This document shows positions 25,737-35,254 of a stretch of 64,000 nt of DNA, piece by piece. Below the pieces are notes generated by a model, which was given only the letters and a program-made list of their open reading frames with translations, made no database searches and had not been told where the DNA came from. Made by a program: the position numbers and the translations under genes. This stretch comes from Nocardioides sp. zg-1308 (GTDB lineage: Bacteria; Actinomycetota; Actinomycetes; Propionibacteriales; Nocardioidaceae). The first letter of the stretch is position 1. Each line of letters opens with the position of its first letter. The DNA lies in the NCBI RefSeq assembly GCF_013155375.1, contig NZ_JABJQY010000001.1:1-64000 (forward strand), in the 5' to 3' direction.

Positions 25737-26330
25737 GTGCGCACCCACCTCGTCGCCGTCCTCACGGCCCTCCTGCTCGCGGCGTCCTCCGTGCCGCTCT
25801 CCCCCGCCACCCACGCCTGGCCCACCCCGCCGGCGGAGCCCGAGGTCGACGGGGTGTGGCCCCTCGACCCCGAGCCCGACGTGGTCCGCGGCTTCGAGCC
25901 CCCGCCGCACCCGTACGCCTCCGGGCACCGCGGCGTCGACCTGGCCGGCGCGCCCGGCCAGGCGGTGCGGGCCGCCCTGCCCGGCACCGTCGGCTTCGCC
26001 GGCTCCATCGGCGGCAAGCCGGTCGTCACGGTGCTGCACGGGGGGCGGCGTACGACCTACGAGCCGGTCGTGGCGACGGTCGAGCGGGGCGACGAGGTGG
26101 CCGCCGGCACGGTGCTGGGCAGGCTCGTGGTCACCGACAGCCACTGCTTCCCCGCGGCCTGCCTGCACTGGGGGCTGATCGAGGGCGAGACCTACCTCGA
26201 CCCGCTGTCGCTCGTCGGCGGGGGCCCGGTGCGGCTGCTCCCCCTCTGGCGCGACGCGCCGGCCACGACGCGGTTGCCGTGGACTCCCCCGCTCCAGCGC
26301 TGGCGGCGCCCGGTCGACCACGCCGTCTGA
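25737..26330 (+). CDS. Secreted M23 (LytM-like) domain protein
   Basis: A 197-residue protein with a signal peptide ([18 protein letters not shown]) and a LytM domain. The first zinc motif HRGVDLAG (H-x3-D) is present. At the second site, where M23 enzymes have H-x-H, the sequence reads [10 protein letters not shown], so the first His is replaced by Cys; another Cys lies seven residues earlier ([10 protein letters not shown]). This may leave the domain non-catalytic or disulfide-stabilised. It is divergent from rpsB, like an M23 gene in M. tuberculosis. Confidence 0.85.
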   Translation: MRTHLVAVLTALLLAASSVPLSPATHAWPTPPAEPEVDGVWPLDPEPDVVRGFEPPPHPYASGHRGVDLAGAPGQAVRAALPGTVGFAGSIGGKPVVTVLHGGRRTTYEPVVATVERGDEVAAGTVLGRLVVTDSHCFPAACLHWGLIEGETYLDPLSLVGGGPVRLLPLWRDAPATTRLPWTPPLQRWRRPVDHAV

Positions 26331-26344
26331 CGACGCCGGTCTGC

Positions 26345-27286
26345 CTACGCCCGGGGGTGCGCCTGCTGGTAGGCGCGACGCAGCCGGTCGGTGGTGACGT
26401 GCGTGTAGAGCTGCGTCGTGGCCAGCGAGGCGTGGCCGAGCAGCTCCTGCACCGAGCGCAGGTCCGCGCCCCCTTCGAGCAGGTGGGTGGCGGCGGAGTG
26501 CCGCAGGCCGTGCGGGCCGATGTCGGGGGCGCCGGGGACGTCCGCGATGCGTCGGTGGACGAGGTCCCGGACGGCCCGCTGGTCGATGCGTCGCCCGCGC
26601 ACGCCCAGGAACAGCGCCGGCCCGGACCCCTCGACGCGCAGCGCGGCGCGTCCGGAGCGCAGCCACCGGTCCAGCGCGCGGCCCGCCGGGGTGCCGTAGG
26701 GCACCGAACGCTCCTTGCGGCCCTTGCCGAGGACCCGGACCACCCGTCGCTCGTCGTCCACGTCGTCGACGTCGAGCCCGACCAGCTCGCCCACCCGGAT
26801 GCCGGTGGCGTAGAGCAGCTCGAGCATCGCCACGTCGCGGACCCCGACCGGGGTGCCGTCGTCGGCCAGCTCGGCGGCCGAGCGGATCAGGGCCTCGGCC
26901 TCGTCGGCCCGGAGGACCGGGGGAAGCGTCTTGTGCTTCTTCGGCGATCCGAGCGCAGCCCCCGGGTCGGTGGGCAGGCGCCCGGTCCGGTGCAGCCACG
27001 CGGTGAAGACGCGGGCCGCCGTGGCCCGGCGCGCGATGGTCGTCCGGCTGCGGCCGGTGGTCTGGAGCCGGGCCAGCCAGCTCCGCAGCGTGCGGAGGTC
27101 GAGGTCCGTGACGTCGTCGTGGCCGAGCCGCAGGCAGTGGTCGAGCAGGCCGGAGACGTCACCGAGGTAGGCACGGACGGTGTGCGGGGCGAGGTCGCGC
27201 TCGGAGACCAGGTGGCGCTCGTAGTCGGCGAGCACGCGCATCATGGGTTCGGGCAGCCCCGGCGCACCTGCTTCCTCGTCGGCCAC
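26345..27286 (-). CDS. xerC: Site-specific tyrosine recombinase XerC
   Basis: XerC-type recombinase that resolves chromosome dimers at dif. The 313-residue protein has an N-terminal SAM-like DNA-binding domain ([17 protein letters not shown]) and a catalytic domain with the Arg in [12 protein letters not shown], the His-x-x-Arg in [12 protein letters not shown], His in [11 protein letters not shown] and nucleophile Tyr in LYTHVT. GTG 27286 leaves a 28-bp gap after dprA; the longer frame from 27325 would overlap dprA. Downstream of dprA as in mycobacteria. Confidence 0.93.
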   Translation of the reverse strand: MADEEAGAPGLPEPMMRVLADYERHLVSERDLAPHTVRAYLGDVSGLLDHCLRLGHDDVTDLDLRTLRSWLARLQTTGRSRTTIARRATAARVFTAWLHRTGRLPTDPGAALGSPKKHKTLPPVLRADEAEALIRSAAELADDGTPVGVRDVAMLELLYATGIRVGELVGLDVDDVDDERRVVRVLGKGRKERSVPYGTPAGRALDRWLRSGRAALRVEGSGPALFLGVRGRRIDQRAVRDLVHRRIADVPGAPDIGPHGLRHSAATHLLEGGADLRSVQELLGHASLATTQLYTHVTTDRLRRAYQQAHPRA

Positions 27287-27314
27287 GCCACGATCGTAGG
27301 CGTCGGGACGCCTC

Positions 27315-28460
27315 TCACCCGGCACCCGCGAGTCGCCACCCGCCGGGGACCTCCCGGACGAAGCCGCCCCGCTCGAGGCGGCCCAGCGCGTTGGCCGCCT
27401 CGCGGACGTGGAGCGCGCACATCCCGGCGATCGACTCCACGTCGGCCGGGGCGCTCACCGGAACGGCCTCGAGCACCAGCTGGTCGGTGCGGCTCAGGCT
27501 GTCGCGTGGCCGCTCCTCGCCGCGACGGACCTCCGGGAGGTGCTGACCCGCGGCACCGACGATCTCGAGGACCTCCGCGCCGCGGGTGACCAGGGAGGCG
27601 CCGCCGCGCCGGAACCACTCGTGCACGCCCTCCGACGTGTAGCTGGTGACGGGGCCGGGCACGCACATGACGGGTCGGCTGAGCTGCTCGGCCCAGCTGG
27701 CGGTGTTGAGGGCGCCGCTGCGCAGGGCGGCCTCGACGAGGACCGTCCCGCTGGTCAGCGCGGCGATGAGCCGGTTGCGCGCCAGGAACCGGATCCGCGT
27801 GGGGGCGGACCCCGGCGGCTGCTCGGAGACCACCGCGAACTCGGCGGCGAGGTGGGCCAGGAGTCGGCGGTGCTGCACGGGATAGGCCCGGTCGACGCCG
27901 CACGCGAGAACGGCCACCGTCGCGCCGCCGGCCAGGAGCGCCGCGTCGTGCGCCGCGAAGTCGATGCCCTTGGCTCCCCCCGAGACCACCGGCGTCCCGG
28001 CTGCGGCGACGGTGCCCGAGATCCAGCGGGCCACCTCGTCGCCGTAGACCGAGCAGGACCGGGACCCGACCACGGCCACCGACGTGGCCAGCTCCGTCAG
28101 CGGCATCGGGCCCTTCACCCAGATCCCCGGCGGGGTGCCGCCGAGCGCCTGGACGTCCTCGACGTGGTCGAGGTCGTCGAGGCCGGGGGGCCACTCGGGA
28201 TCACCGGGCACCACGAAGCGGATGCCGCACCGTCGGGCCTGATCCAGCTCGCGGACGGGGTCGACCTGCAGGAGCCGGTCCGGCAGGCCGCTGCCCGGCT
28301 TGGGCTCGAGCTGCGTGCGCAGTGCGCCCTGGGGGCCGAGCTGCCGCACGAGCGAGGAGGTGGTGCGGTCGCCGGGCTCGACGGCACGGCTCAGCACCAC
28401 CCGGGCGAGCCGGTCGGCCTCCGTGGGTCCGCCGGCCGGGCGGATCGCCCGGACGCTCAT
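27315..28460 (-). CDS. dprA: DNA-processing protein DprA
   Basis: DprA binds incoming single-stranded DNA and loads RecA. The 381-residue protein has the Rossmann-like core: [36 protein letters not shown] and [17 protein letters not shown]-terminal winged-helix domain follows (about residues 310-380). It overlaps the comM-like gene by 4 bp, suggesting co-translation. No other complete competence machinery is in the window. Confidence 0.95.
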   Translation of the reverse strand: MSVRAIRPAGGPTEADRLARVVLSRAVEPGDRTTSSLVRQLGPQGALRTQLEPKPGSGLPDRLLQVDPVRELDQARRCGIRFVVPGDPEWPPGLDDLDHVEDVQALGGTPPGIWVKGPMPLTELATSVAVVGSRSCSVYGDEVARWISGTVAAAGTPVVSGGAKGIDFAAHDAALLAGGATVAVLACGVDRAYPVQHRRLLAHLAAEFAVVSEQPPGSAPTRIRFLARNRLIAALTSGTVLVEAALRSGALNTASWAEQLSRPVMCVPGPVTSYTSEGVHEWFRRGGASLVTRGAEVLEIVGAAGQHLPEVRRGEERPRDSLSRTDQLVLEAVPVSAPADVESIAGMCALHVREAANALGRLERGGFVREVPGGWRLAGAG

Positions 28461-30061
28461 GACGCCACCGTCCGCACGACCTCGGCGGGCAGGACGCGCG
28501 ACGGGTCGGGCGACCGCAGGACGAGAGCGACCCGGGCCTGGGCCTCACCCGGACGGTCGACGTCGGCGCAGTCGGCGACCGTCCACGCCAGCCGCTGGAC
28601 CCGGGTGAGGCCCCGTCGGGTCAGCCGCCCCGCGGCGAGCTCCGCCTCGACGAGGCGCTGGGCCGCGGGGTGGAGGGGCCACCGCTCGGCCAGGGCGGGC
28701 CCCGGGACGGCCGAGTTGAGCAGCCACGGGCAGTCGCGGTAGCGACGGTGCTGGCGCAGCCGAGCGCTCTCGACGCGGGCCCGGACGTCGGCCGACGACT
28801 CCGGGGGCGGGGCGAAGCTCCGCCCGCTCCTCGGACCGTGTGGGCGGACCTGCATCCAGATGTCGACCCGGTCGACGATGGGGCCGGACAGCTTGCGCTG
28901 GTAGTGGGCGCGCTGCACCTCCGAGCACTCACAGCCTCCCCCGGTCAGGCCGTGGAAGTTGCCGCACGGGCAGGGATTGGCCGCCAGCACGACGAGGGAG
29001 CGGGCGGGATAGGTGGCCGACTCCTCGCCCCGGGCGATCGTCACCTCCCCGGACTCCAGCGGCTGGCGCATCGCCTCGATGACGTCGGAGCGGAAGTGCG
29101 GGAACTCGTCGAGGAACAGCACGCCGTGGTGGGCCAGGCTGACCTGGCCCGGTCGGACGCGACCGGTGCCACCGCCGAGCACGCTCGCCGCGCTCGCGCT
29201 GTGGTGGGGCGCGAACCACGGCGGTCGCCGGAGCAGGCCCGCGCCCTCGGGGAGCGTCCCGGCCACCGAGTGCAGGGCCGTCACCTCGAGCGACTGCTCG
29301 ATCGTCAGGTCGGGGAGGATCGTGGGGATCCGCTCGGCGATCGACGTCTTGCCCGTCCCGCGCGGTCCGACGAGCATCAGCGGGTGGGCGCCGGCCGCCG
29401 CGACCTCCACGGCGTAGCGGACGTCGTCGAGGCCGTCGAGGTCGCGCAGGTCGACGTCGTCGAGCCGGTCGGCACCACGCCACGAGGTGAGCGGGCTGGC
29501 GGACGGCGCCACGACGGGTGGCGCCTCCGGGACCTCGACGTCGCACAGCACGGCGACGACCTGGGACAGCGAGCGCACGCCGAACACCGTCATCCCCGGG
29601 ACGAGACCGGCCTCGGCCGCCTGCGGCTCCGGCACGAAGACCCGCGTGATCCCGTGTGCCGCGGCGGCGATCACCATCGGCAGCACCCCCGGCACCGGGC
29701 GCAGTCCGCCCGACACGGACAGCTCCCCGACGAACGCCCAGCCCTCGAGGTGCTCGGGAGCGAGCTCGCCGTGCTTCTTGTCGGCCGCCATCACCGCCAC
29801 GGCGATCGCGAGGTCGTAGTGGGTTCCGCCCTTGGGCAGGTCGGCCGGCGACAGCAGGACCGTGACGCGCTTGGTGGCCGGCCAGCGGCCGCAGTCGTTG
29901 TTGATGGCCATCCGCACCCGGTCACGCGCCTCGGACAGGCTCTTGTCGACCCGGCCGACCAGCGTCGTCCCGACCACGCCCGGCGACACGTCGACCTGGA
30001 CGTCGATCACGTGCCCGTCCGCGCCCTTCAGGGCCAGGGAGCGGGCCGTCGCGAAGGCCAT
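28457..30061 (-). CDS. YifB/ComM family Mg-chelatase-like AAA ATPase
   Basis: A 534-residue protein with an N-terminal Lon-protease-like ChlI domain (MAFATARSLALKGADGHVIDV, about residues 1-170), then an AAA module with Walker A GPRGTGKTS and Walker B GVLFLDEFPHF, and a C-terminal chelatase-like region with CPCGNFHG. In competent bacteria ComM is a branch-migration helicase that integrates DNA. It starts with a one-base overlap (TGATG) on yraN and overlaps dprA, forming a yraN-comM-dprA unit. Confidence 0.93.
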   Translation of the reverse strand: MAFATARSLALKGADGHVIDVQVDVSPGVVGTTLVGRVDKSLSEARDRVRMAINNDCGRWPATKRVTVLLSPADLPKGGTHYDLAIAVAVMAADKKHGELAPEHLEGWAFVGELSVSGGLRPVPGVLPMVIAAAAHGITRVFVPEPQAAEAGLVPGMTVFGVRSLSQVVAVLCDVEVPEAPPVVAPSASPLTSWRGADRLDDVDLRDLDGLDDVRYAVEVAAAGAHPLMLVGPRGTGKTSIAERIPTILPDLTIEQSLEVTALHSVAGTLPEGAGLLRRPPWFAPHHSASAASVLGGGTGRVRPGQVSLAHHGVLFLDEFPHFRSDVIEAMRQPLESGEVTIARGEESATYPARSLVVLAANPCPCGNFHGLTGGGCECSEVQRAHYQRKLSGPIVDRVDIWMQVRPHGPRSGRSFAPPPESSADVRARVESARLRQHRRYRDCPWLLNSAVPGPALAERWPLHPAAQRLVEAELAAGRLTRRGLTRVQRLAWTVADCADVDRPGEAQARVALVLRSPDPSRVLPAEVVRTVAS

Positions 30062-30462
30062 CAGCCGATCGCCTCGACGTGCTCGACCTCGACCGGCCGA
30101 CCCGGCGGCGCCAGGACACCCACCATGTCGATCCGGACGTCCTCGGGGTGGCAGTCGTGGACGCGCAGCCACCTCGCGGCGAGGCGGCGCAGCCGGTCGA
30201 CCTTGCGCCGGTCGACCGCCTCCAGCGGTGCGCCGTAGTCGGTGGAGGTGCGGGTCTTCACCTCGCAGATCACCAGGACCTGCCCGTCGCGGAGCACGAG
30301 GTCGATCTCGCCGGCCTCGCACCTCCAGTTGCGGTCGAGCAGCACCATCCCGCGACCGGTCAGGTGACGCGCTGCGATCGTCTCGCCGCGCTCGCCGAGC
30401 AGGCGCTTGCGCTGGGCGGCCGGGTCGGGGACGAAGGGTGAGGTGGCGGCGGGTCGGGCCAT
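30061..30462 (-). CDS. YraN family (UPF0102) endonuclease-fold protein
   Basis: A 133-residue protein with the restriction-endonuclease-like motifs AARHLTGRGMVLLDRNWRC, GEIDLVLRDG and CEVKTRTS (E-x-D and E-x-K catalytic pattern). ATG 30462 (MARPAATS) with GGAAGG upstream is preferred to the in-frame ATG at 30507. The family is nearly universal in bacteria but its role is unclear. First gene of the yraN-comM-dprA-xerC run. Confidence 0.9.
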   Translation of the reverse strand: MARPAATSPFVPDPAAQRKRLLGERGETIAARHLTGRGMVLLDRNWRCEAGEIDLVLRDGQVLVICEVKTRTSTDYGAPLEAVDRRKVDRLRRLAARWLRVHDCHPEDVRIDMVGVLAPPGRPVEVEHVEAIG

Positions 30463-30591
30463 CGTGGGTGCCTTCCGGTCGGGCAGATCGGGGAGGCACC
30501 AGCACACCGCGGCCCGCCGACAGGGCGGGCGGGTGCGCGGCGGCGGCTGTGGAGAAGTGGCGGACGAGGACGGCTGTGGACGCCCGGTGGC

Positions 30592-30900
30592 TCAGTCCTT
30601 GGGCGGGTCGATCTCCTGCGGAGCCAGCTCCTCCACGTTGACGTCCTTGAACGTCAGGACCTTCACGTTCTTGGCGAAGCGCGCGGGTCGGTACATGTCC
30701 CACACCCACGCGTCGCTCATCGAGACCTCGAAGAACACGTCGCCGCTCTCGGAGCGCGCCTTCACGTCGACCTGGTTGCAGAGGTAGAAGCGGCGGTCGG
30801 TCTCCACGACGTACTTGAAGATGCCCACGACGTCGCGGTACTCGCGATAGAGGGTGAGCTCCATCTCGGTCTCGTACTTCTCGAGGTCCTCGGCGCTCAT
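30592..30900 (-). CDS. DUF2469 family protein
   Basis: A 102-residue actinobacterial protein. It is acidic at both ends and shows the conserved MELTLYREYRDVVGIFKYVV and FYLCNQVDV. The ATG at 30900 overlaps the rnhB stop by 4 bp, the same arrangement as Rv2901c after rnhB in M. tuberculosis (from memory). Function unknown. Confidence 0.93.
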   Translation of the reverse strand: MSAEDLEKYETEMELTLYREYRDVVGIFKYVVETDRRFYLCNQVDVKARSESGDVFFEVSMSDAWVWDMYRPARFAKNVKVLTFKDVNVEELAPQEIDPPKD

Positions 30901-31697
30901 GCGTCCTCCTCCGTCGGGTCCGGCCCCGTGCTGCCCGGCTGCTCCCGACCGACACTAGTGGCCCGCTCCAGCACCTCGGGCGGGGACGCCTCGGACGACG
31001 ACGGCTCGGGCGGCGACGTCTCCGGCAGCGGCTCGAGGCCGGCGGCGCGGCGCACGTTGACGAAGCGCATCCGGTGCTGGGGGCACGGCCCGTGGGCGGC
31101 GAGGGCCGCGTCGTGCTCCGCGGTGCAGTAGCCCTTGTGGGTGCGGAAGTCGTAGTGCGGCCACGAGTCGTGCATCTGGACCATCAGCCGGTCGCGGGTC
31201 ACCTTGGCGATGACGGAGGCCGCGGCGATGCAGGCCGCGACCCGGTCGCCCTTCCACACCGCGAGGCCGGGCACCCCCAGCCCGTCGACCGGGAAGCCGT
31301 CGGTGAGGACGTAGGACGGCCGAGCCTCGAGGCGGGCGACGGCACGGCGCAGCGCCTCGACGTTGGCCACGTGCATCCCGAGGCGGTCGCACTCCTCGGC
31401 GTCGACCACCACGACCGACCACGCGAGGGCACGGCGCACGACCTGGGCGTAGACGCGCTCGCGGGCGGCCTCGGTCAGCAGCTTGCTGTCGGCGAGCCCC
31501 GGGACGACGCCGGCCTTGCCGGCCGGCAGCACGACGGCCCCGGCGACGAGCGGGCCGGCGCAGGCTCCGCGACCGGCCTCGTCGACCCCGGCGATCGGGT
31601 CGAGCCCGGCCCGCCGCAGGGCGCGCTCGTAGCCGTAGATCCCGGCGTCACGACGTACGGTCGTGCCGCCCGGCAGGGGCTGGGGCGGCTGGGTCAC
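30897..31697 (-). CDS. rnhB: Ribonuclease HII
   Basis: RNase HII removes ribonucleotides from RNA-DNA hybrids. In the 266-residue protein the catalytic acidic residues lie in AGVDEAGRGACAGP (Asp-Glu) and VLTDGFPV, with the DSKLLTEAARE motif between. A Ser/Glu/Pro-rich tail of about 35 residues follows the conserved end. GTG 31697 overlaps the lepB stop (GTGA), so it is coupled to lepB. Confidence 0.95.
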   Translation of the reverse strand: MTQPPQPLPGGTTVRRDAGIYGYERALRRAGLDPIAGVDEAGRGACAGPLVAGAVVLPAGKAGVVPGLADSKLLTEAARERVYAQVVRRALAWSVVVVDAEECDRLGMHVANVEALRRAVARLEARPSYVLTDGFPVDGLGVPGLAVWKGDRVAACIAAASVIAKVTRDRLMVQMHDSWPHYDFRTHKGYCTAEHDAALAAHGPCPQHRMRFVNVRRAAGLEPLPETSPPEPSSSEASPPEVLERATSVGREQPGSTGPDPTEEDA

Positions 31698-32527
31698 GAG
31701 GTCGGTGCGGGCACGTCCTCGAACGTGTCCGGACGGGTGTTCCAGCGGAAGCGGTCGGCGGGCCACAGCAGGACGAAGACCTTGCCGACGACCAGGTCGA
31801 CGGGGACGAACTCGTCGCCGGGCACGCACTCGGTCTCGTCGGTGCGACACATCTTCTGCGAGGAGTCGGCCGAGCGCGACCGGTTGTCACCCATCACGAA
31901 GATGTGGCCCTCCGGGATCGGGCCGACCTGCCAGTCCTCGTCGCAGGTGCCGTTGGTGGGCATGGGGCCGTTGCACTTGCCGGTGCCGCGCTTGACGTAG
32001 GCGCTCTCGGCGAGCGGCTGGCCGTTGACGACGAGCCGGCCCTGGTCGTCGCAGCACTCGATGGTGTCGCCCGCGACGCCGATGACGCGCTTCACCAGGT
32101 GCCCACCGGTCGGGTAGAGCCCGATCTTGGCCATCGCCTTGGCCACCGGGTTGGTGGGCCCGGCGCTGTCGATGGGGGGCAGCCAGCCGCCCGGGTCCTT
32201 GAACACGACGACGTCGCCGCGCTCGGGCTCCCCGCCGCCCCAGTAGGAGACCTTCTGGATGAGGATCCGGTCGTTGAGGATCAGGCCCGGCTCCATCGAC
32301 TCCGACGGGATGTAGAAGGCCTGGACGAAGAACGTCTTGATGACCACGGCGAGGACCAGGGCGACCCCGAGCAGGAGGATCGTCTCCTGCCACAGCGGCA
32401 GCTGCTTGCGCTTCGGCTTGCCCTGTCCCGATCCCTTGCGGCCGCTCGCCGAGCTGCCCGTGGAACGCGACGACCGCGGTTCCTCGTCCGTGGAGAGGGA
32501 CGCAGAACCGCGGTCGTCGGAAGTCAC
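31694..32527 (-). CDS. lepB: Signal peptidase I
   Basis: LepB cleaves signal peptides on the outer face of the membrane. A disordered N-terminus (about 45 residues) is followed by one membrane helix (ETILLLGVALVLAVVIKTFF), then the catalytic Ser in IPSESMEPGL and catalytic Lys in LVKRVIGVAGD, and the box E region GDNRSRSADSS. 277 residues, normal for actinobacteria. GTG 32527 is the start. It lies downstream of rplS, beyond a hairpin. Confidence 0.95.
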   Translation of the reverse strand: MTSDDRGSASLSTDEEPRSSRSTGSSASGRKGSGQGKPKRKQLPLWQETILLLGVALVLAVVIKTFFVQAFYIPSESMEPGLILNDRILIQKVSYWGGGEPERGDVVVFKDPGGWLPPIDSAGPTNPVAKAMAKIGLYPTGGHLVKRVIGVAGDTIECCDDQGRLVVNGQPLAESAYVKRGTGKCNGPMPTNGTCDEDWQVGPIPEGHIFVMGDNRSRSADSSQKMCRTDETECVPGDEFVPVDLVVGKVFVLLWPADRFRWNTRPDTFEDVPAPTS

Positions 32528-32556
32528 TCGCAGAGACTAACGAGTCGCTGGTCGCT

Positions 32557-32576
32557 CCCCGCCCAGCAGGGCGGGG
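32557..32576 (-). terminator. Short GC hairpin after rplS
   Basis: CCCCGCCC at 32557-32564 pairs with GGGCGGGG at 32569-32576 around AGCA. It is 9 bp after the rplS stop and 30 bp before the lepB start, a likely end or attenuator of the rpsP-rplS transcript. Confidence 0.6.
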
Positions 32577-32584
32577 TGGCGGGA

Positions 32585-32935
32585 TCAGGCCTCGCGGCGC
32601 TCCTTGATCTTGGCAGCCTTGCCGCGCAGGTTGCGCAGGTAGTAGAGCTTGGCGCGACGCACGTCACCGCGGGTGACGACCTCGATCTTGTCGAAGATCG
32701 GGGAGTTCAGCGGGAAGGTGCGCTCGACGCCGACGCCGAAGGAGACCTTGCGGACGGTGAAGGTGCGGCCGATGCCCGAGCCGTGGACGCGGATCACGAC
32801 GCCCTGGAACACCTGGACGCGCGAGCGGCTGCCCTCGATGACCTTGACGTGGACCTTGACGTTGTCGCCGGCACGGAAGGCCGGGACGTCGTCGCGCTTG
32901 AGGGAGGTGCCGAGGTCGGCGATGACGTTGGTCAT
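32585..32935 (-). CDS. rplS: 50S ribosomal protein L19
   Basis: L19 lies at the 30S-50S interface. The 116-residue protein has the SH3-like core [20 protein letters not shown] and the C-terminal basic stretch [21 protein letters not shown] 32935 has GAGGAG upstream. A 201-bp gap without another gene or recognisable element separates it from trmD, so it may have its own promoter. Confidence 0.97.
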   Translation of the reverse strand: MTNVIADLGTSLKRDDVPAFRAGDNVKVHVKVIEGSRSRVQVFQGVVIRVHGSGIGRTFTVRKVSFGVGVERTFPLNSPIFDKIEVVTRGDVRRAKLYYLRNLRGKAAKIKERREA

Positions 32936-33136
32936 GACTGCTCCTCGCGAGTGCCACAGGTCAGCCGCGGTGTGAGAGGTGGTGATCGGGTCGGTCCGTG
33001 CCCGAGCTGGCCGGCCGGCGCGCCCCCTGTGGCAGGTGCGGTACGGCGGGACCCCGGGGCGGTGCATCTGGTGGGATGCGTCCGGGCGACCCTGGCCTCG
33101 AGCGGACCAGGGGTGAAGTCTGCCAGAGCGTCGGCG

Positions 33137-34303
33137 TCAGCGGGAAATCCGCTTGGTGAGCACGACGGCTCCCGGCGGGGCGACCCGGTCGCCGCGCACC
33201 CGGAACCCGGCCTTCTTGTACATCCGCAGGTTGTCCAGTGACCCGGCGCCGGTGAAGAGGACGTAGGTCTCGACCTCCGGCGGCGCGAGTCCCTCGACGA
33301 GCTCGAGGAGCGCGCGGCCGAGACCGCGGCCCTGGAGGTCGGGGGCGACCATGATCCGACCGATGTCCCACTCGCCATGGCCGTCGACCCGACCGCGCAC
33401 GGCGCCGACGAGGCGGCCCGAGGACGGCTCGCGCGCGACCATCACGGTCCACTCCCCCAGGCCGCGGCGTACGTCGTCGAGCGACTCGCGCAGGGCCGGG
33501 ATCTCGACGCCGGGGTTGGCCTCCATCTCCTGCAGCCAGCAGGCGCGCTGCAGGGTGTAGATCTCGCCGGCGTCGGCGGGAACGGCCGGGCGTACGTCGA
33601 GGTCGGCGAGGCCGCGGACGGCGCCGGTCGCCGGGAGGAGGTCCGGGCGGCGCGCGGCGGTCCGGCGCTGGGCCTGCTCGCGCCGCCAGGCGGCGATCCG
33701 CGCGTGGTCGCCGGAGAGGAGCACGTCCGGGACCTCGCGGCCCTGCCACGACGCCGGCTTGGTGTAGACGGGGTACTCGAGCAGGCCGTCGGCGTGCGAC
33801 TCCTCGACGAGCGACTCCGCGTTGCCCATGAAGCCGGGCAGGAGCCGCACCACCGCCTCGGTGATGGCGAGCGCGGCGACCTCCCCGCCGTTGAGGACGT
33901 AGTCGCCGAGCGAGACCTCGCGCACGGTGCCGATCGTGGCGGCGTGCTCGACCACGCGCTGGTCGATGCCCTCGTAGCGCCCGCAGGCGAAGACCAGGTG
34001 CTCGTGGCCGCTCAGCTCATGCGCGAGCGCCTGGGTGAACGGCTCCCCGCTCGGCGTCGTGAAGACGATCGTCGCCCCCGTCGCGACGGCGTCGAGCGCT
34101 CGCCCCCACGGCTCCGGCTTCATCACCATCCCGGCTCCCCCGCCGTAGGGGGTGTCGTCGACGGTGTGGTGGCGGTCGGTCGTCCACTGGCGCAGGTCGT
34201 GGACCGCCACCTCGAGCAGGCCCTTGTCCCGGGCCTTGCCGGGCAGGCTCAGGTCGAGCGGGGCGAGGTAGTCGGGGAAGATCGTGACGACGTCGATCCT
34301 CAT
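33137..34303 (-). CDS. trmD: TrmD tRNA m1G37 methyltransferase fused to a GNAT acetyltransferase
   Basis: TrmD methylates G37 of tRNAs to prevent +1 frameshifting. Residues 1-230 are complete Trm[38 protein letters not shown] and the knot region [15 protein letters not shown], through [16 protein letters not shown]. Without a stop, residues about 236-388 form a GNAT domain with the acetyl-CoA loop [15 protein letters not shown] and the terminal [14 protein letters not shown]. TrmD alone is usually 230-270 residues. The ATG overlaps the rimM stop by 4 bp. The acetylation target is unknown. Confidence 0.93.
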   Translation of the reverse strand: MRIDVVTIFPDYLAPLDLSLPGKARDKGLLEVAVHDLRQWTTDRHHTVDDTPYGGGAGMVMKPEPWGRALDAVATGATIVFTTPSGEPFTQALAHELSGHEHLVFACGRYEGIDQRVVEHAATIGTVREVSLGDYVLNGGEVAALAITEAVVRLLPGFMGNAESLVEESHADGLLEYPVYTKPASWQGREVPDVLLSGDHARIAAWRREQAQRRTAARRPDLLPATGAVRGLADLDVRPAVPADAGEIYTLQRACWLQEMEANPGVEIPALRESLDDVRRGLGEWTVMVAREPSSGRLVGAVRGRVDGHGEWDIGRIMVAPDLQGRGLGRALLELVEGLAPPEVETYVLFTGAGSLDNLRMYKKAGFRVRGDRVAPPGAVVLTKRISR

Positions 34304-34929
34304 GCGTCGCCCGACCCGCCGTCGGACGCGTCGCCAACCCCAGGGTCGGACGCAGCGGGCGCGTCCGGTGCGTCGTCGGGGAACGGCGACACGAGCCCGG
34401 GACGGTCGGCCACCACCACGCGGCGGGCGTCGAGGTCGACCTCCGGCACGAGCGCCGTCACGAACGGCACGAGGGCGTCGCGGCCGTCGGTGGTGCGCAC
34501 GCCCAGCAGGTCCTGGGCCGAGCCGTGCACGAGGCCCTTCACCGTCCCGAGGTGCGTGCCGTCGAGGTCGACGACGTCGAGCCCGACGAGCTGGTGGTCG
34601 TAGAACTCGTCGGGGTCCTCGGGCGTCTCGTCGGGGCCGATCGTGGCGTGGAGGATGGTGCCGCGGACGGCCTCCGCCGCGTTGCGGTCGGTCAGCTCCT
34701 CGAAGGTGACGAGCAGCGTCGTCTGGTGCCAGCGCGCCCGCGCGACGGTGAGGCTGGAGGGCCGGCGGTCGGCGCCCGCGGGGGCCTCGGCCCGCAGCGT
34801 CGTGCCGGGGGCGAAGCGGCGGTCGGGCTCGTCGGTGCGGACGTCGAGGGTGACCTCGCCGCGGATGCCGTGGGGCTTGCCGATGCGGCCGACGACGACC
34901 TCGATCTCGCCCGCTTGCTGATCACTCAC
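34300..34929 (-). CDS. rimM: 16S rRNA processing protein RimM
   Basis: RimM assists 30S head assembly, binding S19. The 209-residue protein has the N-terminal [22 protein letters not shown] and the PRC-barrel domain with [13 protein letters not shown] and [14 protein letters not shown] disordered acidic tail of 35 residues ([18 protein letters not shown]) extends the C-terminus. It is coupled to trmD and separated from khpA by a strong hairpin. Confidence 0.95.
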   Translation of the reverse strand: MSDQQAGEIEVVVGRIGKPHGIRGEVTLDVRTDEPDRRFAPGTTLRAEAPAGADRRPSSLTVARARWHQTTLLVTFEELTDRNAAEAVRGTILHATIGPDETPEDPDEFYDHQLVGLDVVDLDGTHLGTVKGLVHGSAQDLLGVRTTDGRDALVPFVTALVPEVDLDARRVVVADRPGLVSPFPDDAPDAPAASDPGVGDASDGGSGDA

Positions 34930-34954
34930 GCGGCCAGCGTAGAGGTCGCGGAAC

Positions 34955-34994
34955 GACGACGGGCGCCACCCCGGTGGGGGTGGCGCCCGTCGTC
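34955..34994 (-). terminator. 18-bp perfect hairpin between khpA and rimM
   Basis: Arms at 34955-34972 and 34977-34994 (GACGACGGGCGCCACCCC and its complement) enclose a 4-nt loop. It is 15 bp after the khpA stop and splits rpsP-khpA from rimM-trmD. It may be a partial terminator that sets different levels for the two halves. Confidence 0.8.
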
Positions 34995-35009
34995 AGGCGT
35001 GCACGTCGC

Positions 35010-35252
35010 TCAGCGGCGGCGGTCGGTGTCCACGAAGTCCACCCGCGCCCCGCCGCGGCCCGCGAGGGCCGAGACGACGGTGCGGAAGGCGGTCGCGGTG
35101 CGACCGTTGCGGCCGATCACCTTGCCGAGGTCGTCGGGGTGGACGCGGACCTCGAGGATCGAGCCACGACGCAGCTGCTTGTCGCGGACCACGACGTCGT
35201 CGGGGTGGTCGACGATCCCGCGCACCAGGTGCTCGAGCGCCTCGGCCAGCAC
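35010..35252 (-). CDS. khpA: KH-domain RNA-binding protein KhpA
   Basis: An 80-residue single KH domain protein with the GxxG loop in VIGRNGRTATAFRTVV, the RNA-binding signature. KhpA-type proteins bind many RNAs and influence cell elongation and division in Gram-positives. It sits 2 bp after rpsP, with a GTG start, in the same arrangement as in mycobacteria. Confidence 0.95.
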   Translation of the reverse strand: MLAEALEHLVRGIVDHPDDVVVRDKQLRRGSILEVRVHPDDLGKVIGRNGRTATAFRTVVSALAGRGGARVDFVDTDRRR

Positions 35253-35254
35253 GA

